From NCBI RefSeq assembly GCF_902686445.1, contig NC_062221.1, forward strand, positions 36,348,575 through 36,412,574: 64,000 nt of DNA, written 5' to 3'. Shown in pieces: positions 33,448-47,149 of the stretch. Both the position numbers and the translations under genes were made by a program. This DNA is from Sciurus carolinensis. Lineage: Eukaryota; Chordata; Mammalia; Rodentia; Sciuridae. Under the pieces are notes generated by a model. The model was not told the DNA's origin, did not search any database, and worked only from the letters and a program-made list of their open reading frames with translations. Positions within the stretch are counted from its first letter, which is position 1, and each line of letters opens with the position of its first letter.

Positions 33448-36059
33448 TTAATATCAGCTTCTATCTCTACCTGATGAGTTTTTAATATGATTTTAATACA
33501 TATGTGAACAGATAAATAACATGTATAAAATGTATATAAATGTAAAAATAAATAAAATGAAGAAATGGGTTCATATATAGTAATGTGTCAAATTATCTTA
33601 CATATATTTTCTTTAGCCTCCAAGACAGTATGTAGATATTACTCTCATTAATCAATCCTTTTCAATATAACAAAAATCTCATGTAAAGCATTTTTAAAAT
33701 GTAAAATTATATGCTTCATGTGAGTGTTTATTAATGCATAAAGATAACTCTGTAATTGTCATTCCACACAGAATTTACACTCATTACATTATATTTAAAT
33801 TCCAAACAATGTTTAGTTGTTGTTTCAACTACCTACCATGTGAAAGCAGTTTACTAATTTCTTTGTAAAGCAGAAAGATAATATAAATCTCTTTTTTTAA
33901 GCATTTTGCAAAGCATACATACGTGTCTGGAGAAAGGAGGGTTTGGCCAGAAATAATGTGAGACAGTGAATCAAAAAGAGTTGTATGTATGTCAGGAACC
34001 TCAAAATCCTGATTTATTTAAAAATATATTACAGTTTGTGAACATTAGAAACTCTAAAATTACAAAATTTTCATTTGTATATTTCTGATATAAACAGACA
34101 AAACTACAATGTCTTTAAATTGTATAAATCTACAAGCATTTTATATACTCGTGGTTCTCTTCGTTTTTAAATGTTTAAGATGCTGAGTCATAACCATTAA
34201 ACCGAAAACAAAATTTGAAGTAATTTCAAGAATGCTGAAGATTGGTACTGACAATTTTTCTTATTGCATACTTTTTAGTTTGAAAACTTTGAAATTAATG
34301 GTGATTTTGTAAGAAATTAATTTGGAGAAGACAATTCAATGATCCATTTTCAGTCTATATGAAAATCAAAATCTGTAAAACATTTGCATAGTCATTAAAT
34401 ATCCTTTGTATTTTAAGAAATATTTAGGTTTGGAATATTTATAATGCTTGGACATTGGACAAATATTTGAGAATTTATATAAAATATCTCACTGTTATAT
34501 AAAAATAGCCTTTAAAAGGTCAAAGACTATAATTTTTTTGTGAATAATAGAACTTTTCTAAAGGGTCAAAAACACAGTAAATGTGAAAAAAAGATTTTAA
34601 ATATCATACCAAATGATCCCTTTTTATTCTCTTTTTAATGATAATTAAATGCTGTTTTAAATGTTGCTGACAAAATGAGAACTCCAAAGTTCAAAAAAGA
34701 ATACAATTTTTTATATAACAAATAAGTTATTGGTAATTTAGCATTTAGGCCATGAATTTTAGTACTTATAGAAAGGGTCCTGGATCTGATTTTCTTTTCT
34801 TATTTGTGGAATGTACAAAATCTAGTGATTCATGTAAATGTAAATGTAAATTTATTTCCTTATGTTTTGTAATCAAATATATATACATTTTTATGTTTTG
34901 AAAAACTTTAGTGCACAAATGCTGTGTAAACCTGAATACTTTTTGTTTTGCCTTTAAAAATAGTGTTGGATGATAACAATAAAATATGAAACATTTAATT
35001 ATTTTCCAGCAAAATCCAAAAGACACCATAAGAAAAAAATGAAAGTTTTGAGGACTATAACCAAAACCAAAATTAGAAGTTTTCCTCCTTCCCCTTCTTC
35101 TTTTACTCCTGTTTTTTATCTTATTTTTCTTAGTTCATACTGGCTCGCTTATCCTTAAGAACATAAAAATTTAGTTATGGAACATCTCCACTATTTTCAT
35201 ATCAGTGATAACCAGTGACAAATCCATTTAACTTAAGTAGGGTGGAATGTCACGGTTAAGGATTACACTTGTTTAGAAATTATTAATTTATTCATAAAAC
35301 ATAATTGTTAGTATGGACCTTCTCATTTATCATATAAACAATAGAGTAATGCTATTTACCCATTATCTTGAACTTATGTCATTGTAAATGAACACATGTA
35401 AAATAAAATAGAAAAGTGAAAAGTAAAAGAGCAGGGACAAATCTATGGCAGAAATAAAAACAAAGAAAAAAAAAGTTGCAATATGAATAACAGACATGAC
35501 ATCAGTCAAGGTCAACATCTAAGTAAATATTTATAAATAGCATTAAAATCTTAATTATTAATAAAAGGAACAATTCCAATGATTTTTTTATACAAAGGAG
35601 GATCACACTGAAACACAGGAATGAAGAGTGCTATTAAAATATTAAATATAAATTAAGAAAAAGAAATTGTTGTCGAATTTTACTCATCTCTATTGTTTCT
35701 TGAATATAAATTTCCAGAGGTAAATTTAATTTGTCATACTGAAACAGGAAAAAGCACTCTTATGATAAGTTTTAAAGAATATATAAAACAAATATAAATA
35801 AAATATCAATATTTATACCTGTATAAATGAATTAAATGAGTATAAGAGAAACTAGCATATTCTTGATATGATCAAGCAAACAAAAGCAGCTATTCGAATA
35901 TACAGTATTGCCTCAGAAATGAAATTATTATGTTGATGCCATATAATACTTCTAGAAGTTCTAAGTAGACTAGATAGAAAAACTTGCATGCCATGAAAGT
36001 TAATACTTTCAGAAATTAATAACCAGAACATGTCAGAATTCCATTTAAAATTACTAAAT

Positions 36060-36330
36060 GGCTTTGCTTAAGATAGAATTTAAATTCCTTCGCATGACAC
36101 ACGAGACACTTCATCTCGGTCCCTTCTTATCTGGTTTCTCTCCACTTAGCCTTGGGATTAAGATTCAGTGCAGGTATCTTCTCTTAAAAGCTTTCCATGA
36201 TCATGCCCCCTGACTCCACCACCTCACTGTGAGTAAGCAGACTCTATGATTTTTATTTGTGTAGCTCTAGCTGCTAGTGCAATTCCTAGGACACAGCAGC
36301 AGACAATAAGCTCTGTAAAAATTTATCAAA
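36060..36330 (+). mobile_element. L2 LINE 3' fragment
   Basis: L2-like order: tttaaattccttcgcatgac, acacttcatctcggtccctt, ctttccatgatcatgccccc, agtgcaattcctaggacaca, then gctctgtaaaaatttatc. Confidence 0.7.
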
Positions 36331-37621
36331 TTAACCGATGAAAAAATAGAAAAAAAGAGACATCATATTTCTACCAGATATTTTGTTATGCATATCATAA
36401 CATGTTCTAGAAAATGCTCAGTAATTAGTTAACTGTTAACTACCTAGATAGTCCAGTCAAACCTCCTACACCATCTAATTGTTTAAAAATTATTTTCTAT
36501 TTATAAAAATGTCAGTTTCAGAAGCAATATTGTCCACTCACCAGTCACCAGGCATCCCCCCCCCCAAAAAAAAAATAAAAGAAATCTACGTTGACTTTAA
36601 CAAAAATGTTAAGCAATATTTTGAGGAGGGGGCTATATAATCATTACTTATACTAATTTATAATTTGACAACATATTAATCTCTTCATATAGATACAGGT
36701 ACATTTTATCCTCTACAGGCAAAACAACTCTTCCAAAATCCAGCAAAGAGCCAATGGTTAGGCATGCATTAATAAAATTAAATTCTGGAAGATTATGAAT
36801 CTTTATTATGTGGCATGAAAAAATAATAGATAATACAGTTTTTGTTTCCTGAAATATAATTGCTTAATGATAAAGTGACAAATAAACACAGAGAACATGA
36901 ATATTTATGATAATAAATGCATAATTGAATTTAACTTATGATTTTTACCTGAAATTTCCTTGGAAAAAGAATTATTCTTTATATTTATGATGACAATTTT
37001 AGTGTAACTTCTAAGGCATATTAATACAACACAAGTGTAATGACTTCATATACATAAATATAAATACATTTAAAAGTGTTTTTATATATTCATGTATATA
37101 TATCTTGATGAATATGACCTATTAATTTGCTATTATTATTAATTTTCTTATTATGCCTAGTATTAAATCAATGAAATTGTTTCATTTTTTTACCATTTTA
37201 TTTATATGAGTGATTAAACTACTTTACAATTATTTCAAATGACACAAAATGTTTTTTTAAATGTAAAACTTAGACAAACTGCTTTGTGCATGTGGGTTTT
37301 GGGGAATATAAAAGAAGAGGATAAAGTTTTCTACTTGACAAGCCATAAGATAAAGAGAAAGAAATAGAAGTGGGAGAGTAATGAGAAATAAGAAAGTAAT
37401 TTCATAAACATGTGGACATAACTTTTTGAATTCACAGTTTTGTAATCTTTGTTTTGCCCATGCTTTTATAATAATTAAGAAAAAAAGGTGTGTTTTTTTT
37501 TTTTTTTTTTGCCTTATGAAAAGAATACTAATGATAAGGTTTTTTGTCTTGCTAATAAAATTAAGCAAATTTGTCAACAGAACTTAAGTCTGTTTATTTA
37601 AAGTCAAGGAATTAGAAGATG

Positions 37622-37935
37622 CTTTAGTTCATTTTTACTTCTATAACAAAGTGACACATTGGGTGACCTGTGAACAACAGAAATTTACTTTTTACAGTTA
37701 TGGAGGATGAGAAGACCATCATCAAGGCACCCACAGATTTGAAGTCTGGTGAGATCCTACTTCCTCATTCATAGATTGCCATCTTATCACGTGTCCTCAT
37801 ATGTAGGAAAATGGAAGTTCTTTCAGTCCTTTCTTATATGGGCATTAATCCCATGATGACAGTTGTACTCTCATAACCTTATCACCTACCAAAAGTCTAC
37901 ATTGTAACACCACACTACCTTGTGGGTTAAGAATT
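37622..37935 (-). mobile_element. MLT1A-type MaLR LTR
   Basis: Antisense LTR: tttagttcatttttacttct, aacaacagaaatttactttt, caaggcacccacagatttga, gtctggtgagatcctacttc, tgggcattaatcccatgatg, taaccttatcacctaccaaa. Order and length match MLT1A-type LTRs; it is well diverged, in keeping with an old insertion. Confidence 0.8.
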
Positions 37936-39817
37936 AAGCTTATGAGATTTAGAAGGACACAAAAAGGTGGATCAACTCAAATTGCTACTGGAGATAAAGT
38001 TAGAAGAACAGACTAAATTGATGTTGAATTGTGCCAAGCATGATAATTTATGTATTTGAAATTTCATTAAAAATATATTTCCATCTCCCACCTTGTTTAT
38101 TTCTTCATCACAGAACATTTACGAAAATTATTATGGAATTAACATTTTTTATGTAGTAGATCACAAACTTATTATTTTCCTATTTTAGTTTTAATGTGGG
38201 ATGAAATGATAGAATTAAGTACTTTAAATTTGGGTTGGGCATTGTGAAGACTTCTTGTACAATTAAAGTTAATTTAATTTCATTATCAAGTTTCTCATTA
38301 TCAAGTTTTGATTTACTTTTAATGATGAATGGACAATTCATACATATTAATAGAATAAATCAGTTTGACTCTTTTGTCTCCAAATCATCTGCCTGCTCTC
38401 ATTTTTGGTTGTCAGTTTTGCTTATTAATTAGCAAATGGAAATAAATAACTCTACAAAGTGACCAATTCAAAAGCTATCTGAGATTTTCAATTTTTTATT
38501 TGGTCTTCTTCAATTTTGGCAAGCAATAATATTCCATGATTTATTCAAAGGTCAGTGGGGGAGGAAAAATATCTATAATATTTGTCTTTATTGGGATGAT
38601 ATAAAGGTCAGATAACTTTTTGCTTTAAATAAATTCACTCTTTCACTTTTAAATGAAGGAAACCAATATCACTGATTACAAATAATGGATAATTTCTCTA
38701 CTTACCTTTCTTTTTTCAGATAAGCATGAAATATTATTCAATGACATTCTGAAAAGCAGAATTTGATACCATTGGAAACAAATATTGTAACTTTATTTCT
38801 TGTAGGTGCATGCAGTAGTATCCAAAGCATGAACTGACATATAGCCTGGAAGTGAAATGCTAGAATTCATGTGCTTAAACAAGTTCTAAGAATCAGTCTA
38901 TTTGAGAACGTTTATTGCTCAAATGTAAACTATCACTGAAGTGGTACTCAAAAAGCTATTGAACTTCCATATTATGTGAAGTAAACATTTCTGCTTTTAA
39001 GAAAGCCAGTCAGTAGTTATCCTCTGAAATTTTCTTTATTTGTAGTACTGCCTTAAGAAAAATACCTAAAACCTTCAGTCCAAGCCATCTTATTGACACT
39101 AATTTTCAAAATATTAAATGGAAAATATTCAGTTTTGTGGCTTGAAAAGTAAGGAATGGCAAGAACATGTGTTCTTAATCTTTTAATCCCATACACTGTT
39201 TATTTATGAAACCTAAAACATGTAACTTGGTTTCATTTGTTTAAATGTAACAATTTTTAATTAATGAATCTATTGTTTATTTTACTATAATCATAGCATG
39301 TATTTACTTTACAACTTATAAAGTATATTTAATATGAAAAGTGTTTTGAGGGAGGAAATTTTTTAGAAGAAAAATGATGCTTAAATACAAAATTATATTT
39401 CTAAATCACCTTGGAACTAACCTTAGTGTGGTACTAGCCCAGAGCAAGTCATGGTATTTCTATAGAGCTCAGTGTTGCTCAAGCTTTGATGTTGCCCAGC
39501 ATTGTCGGAAGCAGCAGCAGCTGGTCCAAAATACTGGAATGTGTTTATTCAACCTGTTTCGTAGCAGATTAGTATATTGACACAGAGATTTTTGAAGCCT
39601 GTTTTCAAAGTTTTCTAGTATTTACGCTTTATATCAACAAATAAATTACCATAGATAACTTATGTTTGAAATAGGATTCAGTTTTTCTTATAAAAAATAA
39701 GTCATTTAAAATCACCATTGCTCTCTCCCCCTACTTATTTTCCTTCAAATTAGGATGTACTCATTTAAAAATATTTTAAATAAAGATCAATATGTAATTT
39801 GTGATATGTTAAATAGT

Positions 39818-40001
39818 ATCTGTTTGGGTCTCTTGGCAGAGTAAATGGGTTACCTCATTGTTATTCACATGTGGAGGACACAAGGGCTGCACTGTTGCTC
39901 TGCCAAGAGAGGCAGAGACCCATCTCTGGGTATGTATTATGTCACAGAACATTTGGCAGTGCACAGAGCAGTGGTATGTCAGAAACATATCCCAAACAGA
40001 T
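39818..40001. repeat. Nested inverted repeat (hairpin-forming), unassigned
   Basis: Outer arms atctgtttggg (39818-39828) and cccaaacagat (39991-40001) are perfect complements. An inner pair, tctcttggcagag (39829-39841) and ctctgccaagaga (39898-39910), is also perfect. Total span 184 bp inside BCHE intron 3. It could be a short non-autonomous DNA transposon remnant or a chance structure. Confidence 0.8.
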
Positions 40002-41043
40002 GGAGTACACAATCATTATATTGGTGAGTAATGTCTGATAATCAAAAGGCATATTAAACAATCCAGTGCACCTCTAAGATGTCCACATTTGTCTGAAACT
40101 AACCCCCAAAGTCGCTAAACAAGAAAATAAAAACATACTATGTTGCAACATTCCTATCTGTATAGTAGGAAAATTGTGACAATCGGCATGGTGGAACTCA
40201 TCAGGTATAGTTCTGCTGATTGAAAGTCAATTACCTTCATTTGAAAAAATAAAATTTAAAAACAGATTTGAGGACCAGCATGAATTATAAATGACTAGGT
40301 ATTTTAAAACTTGGCAATGAGTTGAATGTGGATTTCATTCTTCTCAGAGACATCAAAGTAGGAAGATACATGTCTGATCACTCAATCTAATTAAAATTTT
40401 CTTAGTAATGAATGTTGAATTAATATGATAATCAGAACTGATTTTCATAGTATTTCCTTATATAGTTTTAAGCAATTATATCCTGAAGATTAGTTAGCTA
40501 AATTCCCTGTGTATAATATTAGGAAATTTACACAAGTGTATGTGTTCTTAATTAAATATTTCTAATCTTAGATTCCTTAAAACATTTTGATTATGTTTTT
40601 AAATATGTAAATTTTGGGTTCTTCCATCCCAAGAATTCTACTACTTAACAAATTTATTTTACCAATTTTTACTACTTACATTTTAGTTCTAGACATTATT
40701 TTATATATCTATCCATATATCCATTAATTAATTCCACAATGATGGTTGAATAATTAGAGCCCAATTTAAATTTTACACTCTTCCAGGAGCAAAGTTATAT
40801 TTTATTTATTTATTTAATGACTAAAATATAACCAAGGTACTATTTGTATAGTTAATGCTCAAAACATACATCTAAATGTGCTAGAAAAAAGTTATAAAAT
40901 CATGTACTCATTGGAATCAAATTGCTGTAAAGTCATACTACTGAATATTAACATCATCACATGAATAATGCTTGGAATAATAGACTTCTCCTTATTTACA
41001 TAATTTCAATCTATTATTCATCAAAATGATAACAAACACATAC

Positions 41044-41210
41044 CTGTCATTTCCAAGACCTTGGGAAAAAACAGTGTCCAGAATCGGCATTGTTGAGCAC
41101 GTAGTTTAGTGTGCACTCTTGGCGATCCTGTGTTCAAGGTTAGATAATTTTGTTCAGTGCTTTTGAAGACTGGCCACCTTGTGCTATTGTTCTGGGTCCC
41201 ATTTGGATGC
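41044..41210 (-). CDS. BCHE: BCHE exon 3: C-terminal part of the butyrylcholinesterase catalytic domain
   Basis: A 167-bp exon, the length known for BCHE exon 3. The acceptor is tatatttag (ending at 41211) and the donor ACAG/gtatgtg. One base completes a codon from exon 2, then 55 codons, then the first G of the split Gly. The protein text reads [55 protein letters not shown]. It matches the end of the alpha/beta-hydrolase fold. The QQCRFW cysteine is the one that forms the last intrachain disulfide in the family. Sequons NGT, NNS and NST are kept. The catalytic Ser, Glu and His lie in exon 2, which is outside the window. Differences from human as remembered are scattered substitutions without any break, as expected for a functional exon. 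Confidence 0.98.
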
Positions 41211-41219
41211 CTAAATATA

Positions 41220-44200
41220 GACATTATATTTATTATAAAATAATTTTTAAATAAAAACAGAATATTACTCTCTAAAACAGTCAACAAGCACTTTGAAAAA
41301 GTCAAAAATGTGGATTTATTTCAGCAATCTCAAACATAATGAACTGGATTCATTATTTTTAGTACCTTGAAGCACTATGTTAGTAAAAATTATAGAAATT
41401 AAGATTTAAAGACAAGTTTATTGCGTGCATTTATGTGTAATATAAAGGGGAAATATTTTCAATTTCAATAAAATATTTTATTTACACCTAAACATATCCA
41501 AAAGAGCAGTGTTATTTTGTTCCATTGTCTACCCAGACTGAAACTTTTCACCATGAATATGAATACCATCTACTCAATGTCTTGCATCTATTTTATTCTA
41601 TTAATTCTTATCAACTGCACCTGAGTTTGAGAAACATATCCATATTAGGCAGTGGCCTCATTAATCTGAGAAACTGCTTCACCTTACTTTTAAGATCATC
41701 TTATGTTCTTATAGATCTAATTAATTAAAAATTCTTCAATTATTCCATGTGGGTTCAGATTAAGGCGAAAAATATGGTGCAAACCACAATGATGAAAATT
41801 ATTTTCAAATATTCTTTTCATAAACTAGCCAATAGGAACTAGGGACCACTCTATAATCTCAGCTCTATTTCATTTCCTTGCCTTTGCTCCAGATTTTACT
41901 CCTCTTGGAATTTCTTTATTTCCCAATATCATGGGTATAAATGTATTCAGAAACTTCAGAATATCTTTTTGTTTATATTTCCATATCTATAGTAGTGATT
42001 TCAATAAAATTTTTTCTCTTTTTTAGATAGTGTTATTTTTAGGTTCATTTATACCTTTCTAGTACTCAATAATCATGATTACCAAAATAACATAAATGGA
42101 AAATCAGAGTTTCTTTAAAAAAAATGACTCTAAGTAATTATTGGCAAGTATATAGGTTTCTTACAATATATCATTATGATTTTATTATTAGATACTAATC
42201 TAGGTTATAATGGTACAAATAAATATGGGAAATACAGTTTTCATCAGGGAATTTATAAGCAAAGACATTCATGGATGAAAAGAACCAACAATACAAGGTA
42301 TCCTAAACCAAGTTTAAACAAAGGGACACTAATTGTCAGAAGAAGAAGAAGAATTCACTATATTCTTTAAAGGAAATTATCTGAAAGAAAGGAATTCTGG
42401 TTGAAGTAAGGAGAGATAATAAAGAACTGAATAAGAAAGGCAAGTAGGGAAGACTAGAGAAAAGGAACAGAATGAACATAGACATAAATAACAAATTTGC
42501 TTCTTGGTTCAAATAAAGATAAAACAGTACTTCAAATTCTAAGGTAAAATAAGCTACTCTTAGAACTAAAAATTTAGGATATTTTTGTTATCACATTAAC
42601 ATGGTAGTCTAGGTAAATGATTTAGACATTAGCTTGCAGGGATTTACTACTCTTGAGGGATATTTGATGAAACTGCTGTTGTGAATGTACTATTTTGTAA
42701 ATATTAATCCAAAGGTGGTCTTTATAGTAATTTTTAAAAAGCCTATAGTTATAGTTCCTTCTACCACAAACAGAACACTAAATTAATAAAGATAAGCAAT
42801 GCATTCCTTTCTCTTAAGTTTATTCTATCTTAAGCAAAAATACGTAAGAACTCCATTTGAAATTTTTTAAGTTTAGTACCCAAATTCTTCATCATTCAAA
42901 TAGAAATGTAGATTATTAATACATAGAAATCTGGCAGTTTTAGTAAATACATGGTTTGGGGGGATTTGGGGGAAGTTATTAAGCAAAAGCCTATGAAATC
43001 AGCAGAGTATGGAAAGAAAAGCATTCATCCAGCATGGTTCTCAAGAGGCAGGTTTCACCATCAAGAACTTGCATTGAACAAGCACCATAAATTCATATTT
43101 TATCATAGAAGCAGGCATATTCAACCGTGAATTCAGGAGCTTTAGAGATAAATAGCTTCCTGATGGACTAGTTGATTTTATGTAGCAATTGGATGATTTA
43201 ATAAGGATTATTAATAACCATAGCTATTCAAGCTAAACCAATATCATAGTAGGATTGAAACCTCCTGCTTTAGGGTGTTATTTGAGAGAGGTCAAGAAGA
43301 AAATTTCTCCAGATCACAGATGGCACACTTGTCTAGGAGAATTATGTAGTCTTTTTCTTTTCTTTTAAAGCTGTAGAAACTAACAAGTACAGCTGCTCGA
43401 GGCAGGATATTAAACCAGGAGAACCATTGGTCTGATTCGGTACAGCAATTCTAATGTTCCTAAATTGCCCACTTTCCTTCTAATTCCACTCTAATTAACT
43501 TATGGCACCATTTTAACTGCACATTCATTTCTGGCTTCTACAAATGTGACTTAAACAGAGCTGACTTGTACTTGAGTTCAAGAGCAAAGCACTAATGGCA
43601 CTGCCAGTGTTCATTTAACAAACTTTGTCCTATCAAATAACTCATGACATTCCAAATTGTAATTCAAAGATAATAAAATTCCTTTTCCTATGGATGCAGA
43701 TATAGTTTTCAAAAAAATGATTGAAGTAGCTTTTGAAATGATACAGCATTTTATTCTATAATTTGAAGAAATCTCCTAAGAATTGAAAACTTAATAAGAG
43801 ATACATTTCTCTTCCTGTCTGTATCAATTAAAATGTTGTAAAATATAGCAGTTTTCCAACTATACAACTCTGAATTCTGATCTCAAAACTATGTGATAAA
43901 TTTAAACATCTTGAATTGGCTATTTCTCAAAAATATTTTCTGCTTTTGCCACAAAATGATATCAAAGTGATTATACCTGAAAATTTTGAAGAAATAGTGA
44001 AGATTATGCTGTATTTTTACTCTCAGGTTCTTTTTCTACTTTTTGGTATGCCAAAATGGTCTAATGATTATCTACTGATCTATTACAATTTGTCTCTTAT
44101 GTAGGTTTAAAAGGTTGTAAGATGCACCTATTTAAGACTATTAAAAAAGGCAGACATTATCATCTGACATCTGTGTTATAGAAAATTACATGCATGTATT

Positions 44201-44960
44201 TGATATTTAAGCACATATTTAAGAACTAATTTTTGAATACAGAAAAAGAAATTAGTTGTAAAACAAATGAACTGATATAGGAAGCCACATGAACTTAGTT
44301 TTATGTATAAATTTTCTTGGGATGATAGTTATCTGAATGTTTCTACCCAATCCTAACACAGGAATTAAGATTTTTCTTGACTTAGAATTTAGAGACTTAC
44401 AATTTATAACTTACTTAACATACTCAATTCTAATTGTCACAACATATTAATTTTAAAATGAATATATTTCAATGTGATTTAAACTCTAGTACAGTGAAAC
44501 CAGGTTTGATAGTTGTAAATTAAAAAAAAAAAAACACTTGAAATTTTTTGCTATCATAGAAAGGTTGACCAGAAACAGTTTATGTTGAATAATAACTTGA
44601 ATATGCTAATATTCTTGGATTCATACATGTTATAACATGTTTAAATAAAAATTTACCTTAGGGAATAGAGGGACTGCAAGAGAATTGGAATTTAGGGAAT
44701 AAATTCATTCATTAATTCAACTAATATTTATTGAGTGTTTATTATGTAAAAATTATTGAATCACAGGAGATTTAACAAATAAAATGAAATTATTTGATAT
44801 TTCAGTTTTGATTCTATGAGAAAGATGGAAAACAAACAAGAAAAAAATGTATATAATAAGATAGTAAGTGGTTCTAGAGATGATAAAAAAATGCAGAATG
44901 GGTATAATAGGAATGCATATAAGTGTCAGTGTTGGGGAAGTTGATGGTGGAGTACATAAT
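41220..44960. other. Intronic DNA without recognised features
   Basis: AT-rich sequence. I see no exon, RNA gene or confident repeat. A short (AGA)n run lies near 42340-42353. Confidence 0.4.
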
Positions 44961-44967
44961 ATAGATT

Positions 44968-45150
44968 TTGGAGCCAGTTGCAGTGGTACACAACTTTGGT
45001 TCCAGTTGCTCAAGAAGCAGGAAGATCACAAGTTCAAGAGCTTGTATATTAAAAAAAAAAATAGAACTGAGATGTAGCTTATTGATGATTGATGGAATAT
45101 TTGCCTACCAAGCTTGAGGTCCAATGTTCAATCCTCAGTACCACAAAATA
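44968..45150 (+). mobile_element. B1-dID composite SINE
   Basis: B1 half: ggagccagttgcagtggtac, aagaagcaggaagatcacaa. ID half: gaactgagatgtagcttatt, ttgaggtccaatgttcaatc, ctcagtaccacaaaataaat. Diverged copy. Confidence 0.85.
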
Positions 45151-45189
45151 AATAAAGAATGGCCATTTAAATTTTTTGAAGATGATATT

Positions 45190-45885
45190 TTTTGAAGATG
45201 ATATTTAAATAATTATCATACATATTATTGAGGTGCCATGTAATGTTTCCATACATGTATACTTTTTATAATGTCTATATCAGATTAAACATCTCCTGAA
45301 ACATCTATCTTTGCTTCATGGCTGTTATAGTATGGATCTGTAAAGTCCCCTAAAGGCTCATGTGTTACAGGCTTGGTGCTCAATGCAACAATATCCAGAA
45401 GTGGATTGATTGGATCATTAGGACTTTAACATCATAACTGAATTAATCCCATGATGAATTCATAGCTGTGTAGACTACTGGGAGGTGGGAGAACCGTAGG
45501 ATATGGGACCTACTTGAAAGGAGTGGGTCCTTGGAGCATGCTCTTGAGAACTTTATCTTGTGACCTTGTGCCTCTCTCTGCTTCCTGGATGCCAGGAGGT
45601 GAGCAGTTTTGCTCTGCCATTCACTCCCAGAAATGATATTCTGCTTCACCACAAGACCAGAAGCAACAGAGCCAAGTGATCATCTACTTGTCACCTTACT
45701 GCACATATCACATGAGAACTTGTTACTTCTAATGGTAACTTAGTTTGCATTGATCAAGTCTTCTCCATCCCTTCATAGCCCCTTCTCCCTCCATTATTCG
45801 CTAATCACCATTCCATAGTGAACTTCTTTCTATGAGATCACCTTTGTTATGTTCCGCACATTTGATTGGTTTTGTTCCTGGTTCC
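45190..45885 (-). mobile_element. L1M 3' UTR fragment, split by a MaLR LTR
   Basis: Left part 45190-45322 (ggtgccatgtaatgtttcca, ttaaacatctcctgaaacat) and right part 45690-45885 (taatggtaacttagtttgca, tgatcaagtcttctccatcc, ctatgagatcacctttgtta) are consecutive pieces of the antisense L1M 3' UTR. The MaLR LTR between them interrupts the element. Confidence 0.7.
45323..45689 (+). mobile_element. MaLR LTR inserted in an L1M
   Basis: Sense LTR: tgttatagtatggatctgta, ctaaaggctcatgtgttaca, gattggatcattaggacttt, gcctctctctgcttcctgga, cagaagcaacagagccaagt. The 3' end is missing (no gactaaaaca terminus). Confidence 0.78.
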
Positions 45886-45889
45886 TTTG

Positions 45890-46520
45890 ATGTAACCTCT
45901 AAGTCTTTGGAATCTCACATCAACCTGATAGATTTTACTAACAAAGAGCCTCATGGTAGTCACCGGATAGTTTTAGCTAATGAGATAACTGAGGATTGAG
46001 CTAGTTACACTGATCATCTTAGGGTGGGAACTGACCCTGTCAGAAAGACCAATCACATGATTACAGAGTTGAGACTGTCTTACTATGATGTAGAAGGAAG
46101 GAAGGGAGGTGAAAATTGAGCTCAACAATGTGAACAATAATTCAATAAATCATGACTACATGATAATATACCAATAAATATTATACACACCAATCTCTGA
46201 TCAACTTCCTGGAATAGTGTGACATGTGGGTAATACATCTCTGAGAACAGAGAAACTTTGCATTTCAAATCTTCTATGCAAGACCATGCTTCATTTATTT
46301 CTTTCCTTGTTCATTTTGATTGCTATACTGTAACTACAGTTGTAATTAGCTTTCTGAGTTCTGTGAGAAGTTTAGGGAATTATCAAACCTGAGAGAGTCT
46401 ATAGGACTCCAAATTTGTAGCAGGCTAGTCTGAAGTGAGAGAAGCTATAGGGATCCTGAGCTTGTGAATGATGTCAGAAATCTTGGGTTGGGTTGAGTTG
46501 GCAATATGCATAACTATGCT
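45890..46520 (+). mobile_element. Old LTR-like mammalian repeat
   Basis: The text gggaactgaccctgtcagaa, tttctgagttctgtgagaag, ggaattatcaaacctgagag, ttgtagcaggctagtctgaa, cttgtgaatgatgtcagaaa follows a common LTR-like repeat also suspected at 15370-15760. Family name uncertain. Confidence 0.5.
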
Positions 46521-46589
46521 TTTAAAATTCAGCTTTGGCTAACTTTACATTGAGAAGATTTGCAAAGTTTGATAGGAAAAGAACTTTTA

Positions 46590-47030
46590 AATAGAGTCAT
46601 GAAGAAGTAGAATAGGAAGTACAACTATTTCAGGGGAAAATATTTCAGTAGGATAGAAAAGAAAGACTGGGAGATAAGTGAGAGGAAAGCTACTACATTT
46701 TTGTGTACCCTGTAGTTCTAGTCTTAAAGGAGAAAGAATTAGAGGGTTTGAACAAAGAAAAGATAAGATCACATTTGCATTATTTATAAGACCATTTGGT
46801 GCAGTGTTGGGAAAAAATTATAGATGGCTCAAGGCTAGAAGCAGGAAGACCATTAAAAGATTACTGAAATAATTTGGGTGAGACATGATGATTGTTTGGA
46901 ATAGGGAAGTACTAGTATAAATCAAGAGAAGTAATGAGCCCTTGAATATATTTTAAAGGTATAGTACTTATGATAGGTCAATAGAGTAGATATTGAGGTA
47001 AAGAGAGCTGTCAATTTTAATGCTTCCAAG
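46590..47030 (+). mobile_element. Ancient unclassified repeat fragment
   Basis: gaacaaagaaaagataagat, cacatttgcattatttataa, tagaagcaggaagaccatta and aaataatttgggtgagacat follow an old mammalian repeat also suspected near 59440-62350. Confidence 0.4.
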
Positions 47031-47149
47031 CATACTTGTCTGGAATAATGAGTGGACCTACAATTACTGCAATAGGTAAGATTATAAGAAGAACATGTCT
47101 GGAGGACAATAACAATAGCTCACATGTGGTAGATCTATTTTGTGTTTTA

